A stretch of DNA of 64,000 nucleotides, from positions 230,348 to 294,347 of the forward strand of contig JXTB01000519.1 in NCBI GenBank assembly GCA_002914805.1, read 5' to 3'. Below, in pieces: positions 48,054-59,085 of this stretch. Under the pieces are notes generated by a model. The model made no database searches. It was not told the origin of the DNA and worked only from the letters and a program-made list of their open reading frames with translations. Source of the stretch: Parasponia andersonii (taxonomy: Eukaryota > Streptophyta > Magnoliopsida > Rosales > Cannabaceae). Made by a program: the position numbers and the translations under genes. How positions within the stretch are numbered: position 1 is the first letter of the stretch; every line of letters begins with the position of its first letter.

Positions 48054-51000
48054 TCAGTATTCATCACCATAAGGTTGAAACATCTCTGTTCTTACAGACA
48101 AGGGAATCCTCACAAAATGTACTTTATCTGACCAAATTAAGCTCCCAAACATGTACCAGGTATTCATCTGGTGAGTTGTGGCAACTGTGACTTTGAAGGA
48201 GACCTTCTTAACCGTAGAGTTGAAGACCAAGACCTCGGGATTTACCGAAACAACTATACCAGATGGAGGCTCTATTATTGGTCTATAAGTGGAGTTTGGA
48301 GGTCCAACATTTGTGACAGTTCTGGTTACTGTAATGGAAGTACTTCCAATGCTTGGTATGGTAATGGAAGGCAAGTTGACATCTAGAACCGACAATTTTT
48401 GTACTGGACAATTTGTGAGGTTCCCTGTAAGCCGAGAGATAGCAGAGTTGTTATAGTGCATTGCACAAAGGTAATGAATGTAGTCAGCTGTTTCCATGTC
48501 AAATACTAGACCAGGGTCTGCTGCTGCATTTGGATTTACTATTCCCCCTCCATAGTCGAATATATCGGCCTGTTTTTGGGGAGATCCTTCAGCAAATATT
48601 AGTGAACCAGACCGACCATTCCTCCATGCTGCATCCAAAAACCATTATACAACCGATTATTGGTCAGTTAAGCTTTAGATATAGGCAATTCTGTTCACCA
48701 TCAGCGGTGTTGAGTATCACTAAGTTTCAGCTTAGTTGTGTACTGTCATGTGATGGTGAGAAATTTTACAATGTGTAACTAAGTTAAATAGCTAGTGTTT
48801 AGCAGCATCTGTCGTGTTTGAGATTCTTTGAGAAATCAAAATAGAATGGGAAGTACCAGTTGTGACAAGTGCTGACTTAATGGCAGCAGGGGACCAAGCA
48901 GGATGCAGTGCTTTTAGAAGAGCTACAATGCCTGAAATATGAGGAGTTGCCATGGAGGTTCCTGAGTGCATGACATATCCGCTGTCTGCAAACGGATCAA
49001 GAGGAGAAGTTGCAGCTAAGATGTTCACACCTGGCGCAGCTATATCTGGCTATTACACAAGAACAATTAGAGACCAAACACATTGTGCTGAGCTTCCTTC
49101 AACCCCAAATTAGTTTACTTCATGAACAATGTATTTCCATACATGTTACTTAATATGTTGCTTCTTAAGAAGACTCAAACCACGGAAGCTCTTCAGTTCA
49201 AGTTCTAGTTTTCAAGTTTTGACATGGAAAGTAATATGTAAACAGTCCAAGAAACTTATAATCGTTTTAACAGATTCAAACCATCTGCAATAAGACCGGA
49301 AAGAAGAAGGAAAAAAAAAAAAAAGAAAGGAAAGGAGAACAGTTGTCATATACCTTAAGGATTGCGGGTTCAATGGAATTGGGTCCTCTAGCCGAAAAAT
49401 AGGCCACTTTGGCTGATACAGGTCTTCCAATAACCGTTTTGGAAGAGCTCAACTTTACAAGAGGAAATCTAAATAAAATAAGAAAAAAGAAAAAGAACTT
49501 ACTCTTCAGGATTCTAAAAGAAAAAAAAAAGAAAAAAGAAAGAACATATAGAAAAACAAGGACTGTGTAATATTCAACCTACCTGATAGACCGAATGTAA
49601 TAGAGGATTTTGGTGCCAACCTCATAATCAACTTCAACACAAGGGAAATCACCAGAACATGGATACAAGGCACTGTTTGGATGTTTGGCTACAATAAGAC
49701 CGACTCCACCGGCTTTTCTCACGGCAGCTGTTGCACTTGTTACAGCAACTCTCCGAGTCATCGAAGTAAAGCACAACACGACTTTTCCAGCAACCTTAGT
49801 CCGGTTAAGTTGCAGATCTTGACAAACACTGCAAAGGGGTATCTCAAATCAAGAGTAAGCACACATCAAATTAAACTTACTCTTTAAGTTTCAAAACTCA
49901 GTGTTATAAACATATCTAGCTACCCTGATGCAGTAGGGTCAAGCCCGTGTGACTCTGGATACAACAAGCCCGTCAAACCAATCTCCCTCTTAGTAAACAT
50001 AGCTTTCCCCTGCAACAACAACAACAACCAAAATAGTCATATTCATCTTCTGAATGACATAACAATTTGCCAAAACCCCATAAAGACAAATTAAACAAAG
50101 TACCACTAAAGTCTTATTGTTTCCTAGAGTTATAGAAGTAACAAAAGCTCGATCCATAGTGCTAGCAGCAACGGTCAAAATCCACGGAGCATTGTTCTGA
50201 ACTGTCTGCGCAGAAGGGCCGTCGTTTCCAGCCCCACAAACAACAGTGATCCCTCTCGTCACAGCGTGAAACGACCCAGTTGCGATGCCATCTCGTTCAT
50301 CCACATCCGAATACAGAGGAATCCGGAACCCAATGGAAAGGGACAACACATCAACTCCGTCGTGTATGGCTTCGTCGAAGGCCTTGAGTATATCCGCCGA
50401 CGCACACTGCCCGCCGAGCACGTTCCAGCACACCTTGTACACGGCGACGCGCGCGCTCGCCGCGCCTCCACGCGCGGTGCCTCGAGCGAGGCCCCTATAG
50501 CTGACGTTGCCCACGAATGAGCCCGCGGCCGTGCTGGCCGTGTGCGTGCCGTGCCCGTTTGCGTCTCTCGGGGACAAGTACTCGGTTTCGCCAGACGCGT
50601 TTAGGGGCAGGCCGTACTCGGCCAAAAACCCATTAACAAACCAGCGAGTTCCGACGATTTTTCGGTTGCAGTGCTTCGTGGGGTCGAAGCTTTCGCCGGG
50701 TTCACAGACGCCTTTCCATCGAGACGGAATTGGGCCGAGCCCGTTATCGCTGAAGGATTTAGATTCGGGCCATATTCCTGTTTTGGGGTTGAGTGAGCGG
50801 CAATTGTTGTACGGTAATGAGAAAAAAGGGAAAGAAATGGAGACAAACCTGTGTCGAATATGCCTATAATGACTCCGTCGCCATTGTTGCTCTTGTGGAG
50901 AAGATTTGAAGGAGTTTGAGGAGAAAGGCTAAGGTAGTCCCAACTCCTTGTTGTTTGTAGCCTGTGGAGGCTATTTGGCATGACTCGAACAACACCGGGC

Positions 51001-51656
51001 AACTCTGAAATTCACCAATATTCGTACATACTTAACACACATACACAGATAGATACAGTATATATAGACATATAGTATATGGACTGAAATATGTTTCAGT
51101 AATTGGGTTCTTTATATTGTATTGATTATTGGTAGAGATGTTAGAGTTACCAGCAATTTTTTGGGCCTGAGACTCTGTGAGCTTGGCAGCAAAACCAGAG
51201 AAGCCATGTCTGTAACTATACACCATCAATTCTGATGCCTTCTCTTTGCTGCAGCATAAAACTTTCAACAACATAAGCTCATCAAAACCAGTCTACTCAG
51301 TGTGTATATGTGTTTTATATATATATACATATATGTTTACCTTCCCACTATCTTGGCAAGCAAGTCATGATGTGACTCCGTGATCAAATCAGGATCATCA
51401 TGCTGCTTTTCTCCCAGATATACAATGTGAACCTGGTAATAAATGAAAATCGATTAAATAAAATATGCAAACCCAGATAGCAATTTTCATATGTAGAATG
51501 ATATTGATGATGATGATGATGAAAGAGATAGATAAAAAAAAAACGAACGTTATTGGTCTTGCCCTCCACCATTGTTGTCGTTCTCTGGCCATTCAGAACC
51601 AAAACAAGGCACACTAAAACAATAACCAATGTTGGAGTAATTAGTGGGATATCCAT
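48054..51656 (-). CDS. Subtilisin-like serine protease D (subtilase, SBT3-like), complete
   Basis: Ten exons, minus strand: 51656-51549, 51432-51341, 51248-51151, 51004-50849, 50777-50104, 50009-49924, 49828-49583, 49468-49354, 49049-48857 and 48628-48054; all GT-AG, 780 aa in frame. Signal peptide ([14 protein letters not shown]), then inhibitor prodomain ([16 protein letters not shown].. to about 120). The S8 domain starts near TTRSWDYL, with D150 (IFDTGIWPES), H227 ([10 protein letters not shown]), N336 (GAGNDGP) and S557 (GTSMATPH). A PA-type insert ([18 protein letters not shown]) and a fibronectin-III-like tail ([10 protein letters not shown]) follow. Secreted to the apoplast, where Arabidopsis SBT3 members process cell-wall or immune proteins; the substrate here is unknown. 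This is the best-preserved member and probably the parent-like copy of C. Confidence 0.94.
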
Positions 51657-53510
51657 GTTGTCTCTGCTTTACAAAAACAGAGATGAGAAGCATGAAATAA
51701 TATAAGGTTGATCTTAGATCAAACAAAGAATCAAAGGTTTGATCATCTGAAAATTATTACTCAAATCAAAAAAAAAAAAAAAACAAATGAGTATAATTTT
51801 CTTCTAAGCGAAAAAGACCAACTATGACTCGATGTTTCGATCAAATTGCGGTTGCTATAAGGCACTAGCTTTATATGACAACGGTCCAGCGGGTAAACTT
51901 GGAATATTAGGCCAACTGTATATTGCATTTAAAAAAAAAAAAAAAAAACTACTAAGTCAAGCATTTCAGACGTGACAAGTATATATAATTTGAACCTCTT
52001 CATTTTGTCAAAATTACTAACACAATACTAGAATTTCTAGCTAATCGTCAACCTAGAACAGATGTAAAAACTGTTACTTTTTGTACAAGCTCCGGTGACA
52101 AAATCATATGTGTGTGTACATATATATAATGTTTACAACATACTTGCGTTAAATTTGGAGAGTGTAGTCCACGGCGCGCTGTCTTACTTACGCGCTAGAA
52201 GTTAGTTAAATATTCTCGAAGGAAAGCTTCGAGAGCTTAAACAACAGTTTCCTTCACTATTATTATTATTATTATTATTATTTAAGAAACAAACAGTAAG
52301 TATTTAGAAGTTTTTAGCTTATTTAATGAAAGTTTCTTAGACCCATTAGGAGGAAAATAAGAACAAAAATACATGGCGTGGACTAACTAAAAAACACAAT
52401 GGCAAAATCAGCTTAAATGTTGGTATGTTCATCATACATACCCTTTTTATTTTTTATTTTTTTGGCTGTAATATTTGACGATTACATACTTTGACCAATG
52501 ACGAGTGGAAAGCCAGAAAGATCAAGTTTTAATCTTGGCCCACTTTGAATTAGTTGAGGAGAAAGCTAACATTTCTATGCGTTTGTGTAAACAATAGAAT
52601 TGTATGTTTATTTTTCTTTCTTGGCGTCATAGGAAAAAATAAATTAAGGACAAATCACACTAACGAAACTATCTTCAATTTTCAATATATATATTTCCTC
52701 CAAAGATTAACAACTGGGATTTCTAATTAATCAGGTTACATCAAATCAGAGCTAGTTTAGTCTTTTGACTGGTAAGCACTCGGTGAATATTTATAATGGT
52801 CTTTGACGAGTTGGAAAGGATCCAGAAAAAAAAGGTCTTGAGAAAGTTGTGTGTTCTCACTTCTTACACCCTGGTGGAATGGTCAACTAGTACTTCGAGA
52901 ACCTTCACACAATCTTCCATCTAATACGGCCCCTAATATATACCACACGCTTTCTCTTTATAAGGATATTGACATAGCAACTGCATCCATATAATAAACC
53001 AGCCACAACTTGATCTAAAAGAATTAAGACACAACTTGAGAAAGAATATGGAAGGTTTGAATTAAAAGGCCTTAAAATGTTGATCAAATGAAACCTTGCC
53101 ATATATGAATCACAAATTAAGCAGCGGCTAACCTTATATAGCTAGCCCCGTCTACTAGATTCATGCGTACATATCCACATATAACAAGAGTAGTTTTCTT
53201 CGGTAATTAGCACATCATTGAAGACATAGCTGAGGTCGTAAGGCACTGTAATTCGTAATTGCCAACAACTCTCATGTTCGATCGATTCATCCTATACAGC
53301 CCTCGTCGAGTTATATATTGGTCTAACAAACTCTTTGTCAACAAATCTCAAGTCCGAGTATCCTACCGTCTTAGCATGAATTATATCTAATATTTCGACC
53401 TATGTACCTATATATCTTACTCATTTATCTTTATTTTAATTATTTGACAAAATTGTGCTTAATGCGCAAGTCATGCATCATCAAATAACGATTTGAAACG
53501 AGACACAAAC
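51657..53510. other. Upstream region of subtilase D and intergenic DNA
   Basis: The proximal 100 bp match the upstream of gene C. From about 51760 to 52780 the region is AT-rich and differs from C, with a (TTA)n repeat at 52259-52281. Then comes the block shared with C (52785-53000). No gene recognised. Confidence 0.55.
52785..53000. promoter_or_regulatory. Distal upstream block shared with subtilase C
   Basis: Counterpart of 45255-45490. Here it lies about 1.1-1.3 kb upstream of the D ATG, so 0.6-0.8 kb was inserted on the D side or lost on the C side between block and gene. Conserved words include GTCTTTGACGAGTTGGAAAG and CTTCCATCTAATACGGCCCC. Confidence 0.5.
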
Positions 53511-53514
53511 TGTG

Positions 53515-53780
53515 AAATTGATGAATGCTTATTGATATTTTTCCATTCACGGTATAACAAATATGTACAAGATATTTATAGGGATATTCGTCACAAATTT
53601 CACACAAACAAGTTCTCAAAATAAGGAGAAGAACATGTTCCTCGGAATAAGGAAGAATGTGTTCTTTTTATATTTCAATGCTCCTCCTTAAGTTAGTATA
53701 TACTAAATTGGAATAAGGAAGAATGTGTTCTTTTTATATTTCAATGCTCCTCCTTAAGTTAGTATATACTAAATTAGACG
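53515..53780 (-). mobile_element. Fossil LTR fragment, probable Ty1/copia type
   Basis: TGAATGCTTATTGATATTTTTCCATTCACGG..ATTTATAGGGATATT is shared with 55165-55310, and that copy is preceded by a relic of a methionyl-tRNA primer site. This points to LTR pieces of one copia-like family. Broken and partial; the interior contains a 66-bp duplication. Confidence 0.4.
53644..53775. repeat. Two-copy 66-bp tandem duplication
   Basis: The unit starting GGAATAAGGAAGAATGTG occurs at 53644-53709 and 53710-53775, essentially identical. It is followed 3 bp later by a different tandem duplication. Confidence 0.9.
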
Positions 53781-53904
53781 TGAGTTTTAAAATAATTTTA
53801 AAAATCTCTCGTGCTTAACTCAAATTCACATGAGTTTTATACGTGAGTTTTAAAATAATTTTAAAAATCTCTCATGCTTAACTCAAATTCACATGAGTTT
53901 TATA
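53779..53904. repeat. Two-copy 63-bp tandem duplication
   Basis: The unit CGTGAGTTTTAAAATAATTT.. (63 bp) occurs at 53779-53841 and 53842-53904 with about one difference. More degenerate relatives (..ATGATTTTCATAGTATAGA.., ..GTGAGTTTTACAATATAGA..) continue to about 54095, hinting at a small decayed satellite. Confidence 0.85.
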
Positions 53905-54589
53905 ACAGATTAATATCTAGAATTTCACATGTTAGATTCAAATTAACAAAAATTTCACAACTCCATAATCAATTTCAAAATTTTATCGTGTCAGATGCAC
54001 ATTATCATGATTTTCATAGTATAGACTTTAATTTCATAAAACTCCATATATCATATTCACACTATCGTGAGTTTTACAATATAGAATTTAATTTTCCTCA
54101 ATAATATAAAAAATCATCTACAATTATTGTCAATGCCGAAACACTTTTACTTTTTTCATCTAGCGTCTTTATTTCAATGACTTTAGTCGTACCTGAAACA
54201 GAAGCTTTCTTAGAATTTTCCTTTTATTGTTCACAAATATGATCCCATTCTGGACAAAGATTTTTTGTGAGTGATAATTATTGTCGCTCATTTTATTTGT
54301 TTTTTTTTTTAATTTTGTAAATATATCCTACCCCACCTTTTTTTTTAATATATAGCCTTTTTGTTTTTTTATTTTTGTTTTTGTTTTTTTTTTGAATATA
54401 TATATGGTTTTATAAAATGAGTTGTGACCTGATAGCTCGAACTCTCCCCTCCAGCCCATAATGCTCCACGATTTTTTTTTTTCCTTTTTTTTGTCTGTAG
54501 CTTTAATATAATAATAATAATAATAATATATAACAAAACAAATAATAAAACAAGTATACTACTCACAATATACCGGTATTAGGGATTAT
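53905..54589. other. AT-rich non-coding stretch
   Basis: Decayed repeat units, long T runs and an (AAT)n near 54506-54527. No gene recognised. Confidence 0.5.
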
Positions 54590-54925
54590 CAGCTATTAGG
54601 GGGCCGGCTGCTCGCGGCTTCGGCACTGAACTGGCGACCTGGCGATGGAGGCAGCATAACACGACAGCGAGCAGGCGCTTGTCGTTCCTGGGTTCAAGGC
54701 AGAGGCATGGTTTCGTCGGGCTTCGATCGCGAGTCGTGGTGGAGGCAACTAGGCGAAGCAAACTACTCCGGTCCTGGTCCGGTGCTCGACGGCGGTCAGC
54801 GAGCAAGCTGCGTGATTCAAGTAAGCTACGAGAGGCGTCGATGGCGAGCTACGAGGGTGACCGGTGGGCGTCGATAGCGAGCTGCAGGCGTGGTATCGGC
54901 GTGCATGGAATCAGCCACCACCAGC
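54590..54925. other. GC-rich island of unknown origin
   Basis: About 330 bp with strikingly higher GC and many CpG (GCGAGC, GGCGATGG, TCGATCGCGAGTCG) in otherwise very AT-rich DNA. Both strands keep short ORFs of 75-96 codons, Arg/Ser-rich with no familiar domain, so probably non-coding. Words such as GCGAGCTACGAG, GGCGTCGAT and GCGAGCTGC recur, suggesting degenerate internal repeats. It could be captured gene or transposon sequence; I cannot assign it. Confidence 0.45.
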
Positions 54926-54952
54926 TATTTGCCAATTTATATATATATATAC

Positions 54953-55056
54953 GGTTGCCAATCCAATAGGTATTCTTTTTCTTTACCCATAGGTAAAAAA
55001 AAAAATACGTACTGGCTTGGTGCTGGGTAAAAAAAAATACGTACTGGCTTGGTGCC
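54953..55056. repeat. Micron-like MITE, copy 6 (internally deleted)
   Basis: The left end GGTTGCCAATCCAATAGG joins almost directly to the right end; the 3' terminus (AAAAAATACGTACTGGCTTGGTGC) is duplicated. It is flanked by (TA)n at 54938-54951 and 55057-55075. The hairpin-bearing middle is gone. Confidence 0.8.
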
Positions 55057-55145
55057 TATATATATATATATATATAGACAAATGAAATGGCTCTGTTTAC
55101 CCTTTTATTTTTGTGTTTTTACTGAATTTTGCCGGAAATTTCCAG

Positions 55146-55310
55146 CTTTGATGCCACGCGATATTGAAAATGCTTACTGATATTTTCTCATTCATGGTAT
55201 AAGCATAGGCACAAGATATTTATAGGGATATTTGTGACAAACATCCCTCAAATAGGTTCTCAAAATAAGGAGCAACATGTTCTTTTCACGTTTTAATTAA
55301 TGGTGCATAT
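55146..55310 (-). mobile_element. Fossil LTR end with primer-site relic, probable Ty1/copia type
   Basis: GCTTTGATGCCACG resembles the inverse of the TGGTATCAGAGC primer site (initiator Met tRNA). It is followed by an LTR-like stretch shared with 53515-53640. Partial and old. Its orientation is minus. Confidence 0.4.
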
Positions 55311-55599
55311 TTTTTTTAACATTTTATACATAAGATTTTAAATTCAAAATTACATCACAAAATATTCTCTTTCTAGTTCATATAAAATCATTCATGTTTA
55401 TAAATTCATATATTTAGGCTGCAGGGTAAATGGTATAAAAAAAATCTTGAGGTTTGGTTGTTTTGCAATTTAACCACTGAATTTTAAACTCTCTGCAAAA
55501 CAATACTATAAAATTAAGAATTTCTGAAAATTAATACTCTGAATTGACTTTTTGAATAACTTTGACTGTTAAAAAATAATATTATCCTCGAAATTAAGG

Positions 55600-56215
55600 A
55601 GAATTATAACACCTCAAATCCCACATCAGACATGCTATAGGAAGATCATGGATATTTAAGCGATGATCTATAAGCCTAAAAGTACTTTCAAGCTAGTATT
55701 TTTAGATGAGACTCAGTTGTATTACATTAGCTATTTATAGCTAACCCAATTCATACATGTGTGGACCTTGGAAAGATTGTAACACCACAAATTCCACATC
55801 GGGTATATTATGGGAAAATCATATGCATTTAAGTGATGGTTTATGAGTCCGAAAGTACCTTCAAACTAGTATTTTTAGGTGAGGTTCAGTGATATTACAT
55901 TAATAATTAGGATTACTATAGTTTTAATGGAGGATATCATTGTTTTTTCGTTTTTAAAATTAGTCAAAAAGTCGGTGTATGGTATTAATTTTCAGAAATT
56001 CTTAATCTCATGGTCTACGGATCCGAAAGTACCTTCAAATTAGTACTTTTAGGTGAAGCTCAGTGATGTTACATTAATAATTGGGATTACTATAGTTTTA
56101 ATGGAGGATATCATTATTTTTTCGTTTTTAAAGTTGGTCAAAAAATCAGTGTAGGGTATTAATTTTCAGAAATTTTTAATCTTAAGTATTATTTTGCGAA
56201 ATCAAAATTTCAAGG
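55600..56215. repeat. Block of duplicated LTR-like/TRIM-like repeats
   Basis: A unit beginning TAACACC(T/A)CAAATTCC-CACATC and continuing ..TTTAAG(C/T)GATGGT..CGAAAGTACCTTCAAA(C/T)TAGTA occurs at about 55609-55735 and 55770-55900. The latter half, with ATTACTATAGTTTTAATGGAGGATATCATT, is repeated at about 55880-56005 and 56045-56200. CCCACATCGG-type starts are common in plant LTR and TRIM repeats. Non-coding; family uncertain. Confidence 0.5.
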
Positions 56216-59085
56216 TTTAAATTACAGAACATTTAAATACTTTAGAGTTTTTTTTAAATTTTATTTTTTACAATTCATCCAATACTCTAGAAATCGAGAG
56301 AGTTTTTTCCTTTCTTACATAAGACAAGGAGTATTTGTACAAAAAGTTGCCTCTCTTAATTATAATAGACCCAGAAATAAGTGCAAATCATTAGAAATTA
56401 CAAAACATAATTTCGCCTATACCAAATTTAGGGAATGAGAGTTTATTAATTTAAGTTCAACCCATTCAAAGTTATTAAAAAAAAACCTCTTAATTACAAT
56501 CCTTTGGCACAAAAGAAAACCTTATGATTCCAATTATGATGACATTAATTAGTGATATAATTTATGATGAAATTTGGATAATTTTGAATTGTGGTTGTAC
56601 TCAATTGAAATAATTGAGTTGCCTACATATCTCGTTATGATGATCAAGTCACTTGTAATTCTAAGAATTTTGAATTGAAAATTAGAAAATTCTGATGAAT
56701 TACCTGTATAGAAATCTATGACAAGTTTTAAGAATATATGAAATTCCTGTAAATGACCATATCACAGAATTGAGAAAATTTTAAATGTTAGCATATTCCT
56801 AGGTAAATGACATTTGTTGAAATTCTAAGATTTGTGTTTGGAGTTAGAAGTGAATGACTTTCTTGAAATTTTGGAAAAGTTCAATTCAACTTGAAATTTG
56901 TGAAGTTTTTCTTACGACTAAATTACTTATGTATCCTTTTAAAAGAATCAAGTCAATATAGTTCGGTTTGTAAACAATTGGTAGTTTAGGTTTATTTCTT
57001 AGTCGTCTCATTTTGTAAAAACTATAAACTAAGAAGACCTTTTTTTTTACCTCATGGATATTTTTGTAATCCATTAAATTTGCTTTGATTTGATTTGATT
57101 TTGAAAAAAATATGCAGACTCATGAAGAATTTAGAGTTTTAACTCTTGTCACTTTTCATTTTAATTGGAATAATGTTTGTTGCTTTATATTCCAATTAAT
57201 TTTTTTTTTTTTTTTTTTTTTGTCTTTTGGCTGATTCTTCTTCTTCTCTTTGATCAATTCTCCCTCTTCTCTTCTTATGTAATCTCAAGATAAGATGATG
57301 GTGCCTTTAATTGGCCAATACTCGCTCATGCAAAGGTGAGATGTTCACACCTCACATTGTATGTTTTCTTTAATTAGGCAACCAAAGAAAAAAAAGTGTA
57401 CTCCACGTAGGTAGAGGGAAATAAGAAATGGTATTTAACAATTCCATTTGGGCTTTGGTGAAGTCAAAGTGGTCCATATGGACTTGTGATACGTTATGGG
57501 GTTCGGGCTTTTGGATGTAAAAGGCTTTATATTTGAGGTCAATGGGCTGCTTCAGGAAATAAACATCATCTGGCCCGTAGTTTAGAAATGGGCTGTGATC
57601 AGATTTAATGTCTTGTTCTTGGGCTTGTGTTTAAAGAGATTGGGTCGTTGGACTTTGTATTCAAAGAAAATTATTCAACTTCTGCATTTGATATTCTCTG
57701 ATTCTCATCTTATTTGTATCTCTCTTTTGGGCCCAAATTTCTGGGCTTAGAATTATGGCTCTTGGTCAACTTGAAAGCAGAACTCAAACCCAATTTACTT
57801 ACTGTCACTTTTCTCCTCGTGTACGTATACATATAACAAAAATCCTCTTTCATATTTCCACGGTTCACGTACTTAAATAATGAGTATTAGCTCAACCTTT
57901 TAAGGAAAATACACGTACAGTGACTTTTCGAGGAAAATAGGATTAGCAAATTTCAAATACATGCCTGTCCCCTTGAACGTCTTGAGCCATAATACTTTTA
58001 TTCCTTTTGTATGTCTAATTTTTTATTATTATTATCCACATTGAATAGATAATCTCAAAGCCACAAAAGATATATGAATATATTTGAAATAATCTTTCAA
58101 CAATACGGGTAAATAAAGCTAAGTGATTTTTTAAAATTTTTTTTTAATTTTAATCGCCGTATGGCAAATATTCAAATATATAAATATATAATATTCTAGC
58201 CCATTTTCGTAAGTGTAGCTTGGATTTAAAATTTGCGAGAATTTTGACAGCATAACGACCCAATAAAAAGAAGACTCCAATTTTCATTTGGCTATACCTC
58301 GTTGTAAACCTCTTTTTGACTTAAATAGTTTAAGTCGTGGTGAAACCAAAACGAAATTTTAGAATCTTTAATTGAGAAATTTTGAAAGCGAGTGACATAA
58401 AAGAAGATTTTTATCTTGATAATAACCTTAATCATCATTGGCGGCCTAGGTCGTGAGACCTCAATCGGTCTTGAATAGCCTTAGATCATATGGATAATTA
58501 AGAGAAAAACTTAGAAAAGAATAGGGAGCAGAGGTGTAGGAGAAAACCTTGCATACTTACTTTGTAAACAAACCTTTCACGTAATGTATCTTTTGTAGAG
58601 CATTCTGTATTTTTTTTCTCTGTCTCTCTTTCTCTCTATTTTTTTCTTTTGCTTTGTATCTTCCTTTCTTTCTTCTCTTTCTTGCTTTTGTCCTATCTTT
58701 TTTTTGATTGCCCAAAAAAGTCCCTTTTCTGTTTTAGGTGTCACTATTTATAGACCAACCTCGGAGCCTTTTTCTTTCTTTCTTTCCTTTTTTTTTAAAC
58801 ACTTTAACGTGTTTTGTTGAGTGGGGAACATGATCCCCTCTTTTGTGGGAGAAAATGGAGAGGAGTAGTTGGTAGTTATCAAAAGGTGAGATATTTGTAA
58901 ATATATATATTTTTAATATTTTTTTTTACACCTTATCAACCCCCATGTTTCCTTTTATTCCATTTTTTTTTATTTCAATAGTTGCCCCCTCAAGCATGTG
59001 CGTAACATTTATGTGAACATATAATGCCTGAGTTTCATTTTGAGAATTAAACCTCATTTTATTTTTGTGTTATTTGATTGCAGGA
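56216..59085. other. Intergenic DNA, no gene seen
   Basis: AT-rich sequence with T runs (57190-57222) and pyrimidine-rich tracts (58610-58800). Some moderately GC-balanced sequence around 57430-57800 has no readable protein. The last few hundred bases may be leader of the degenerate plant-mobile-domain gene that follows. Confidence 0.5.
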
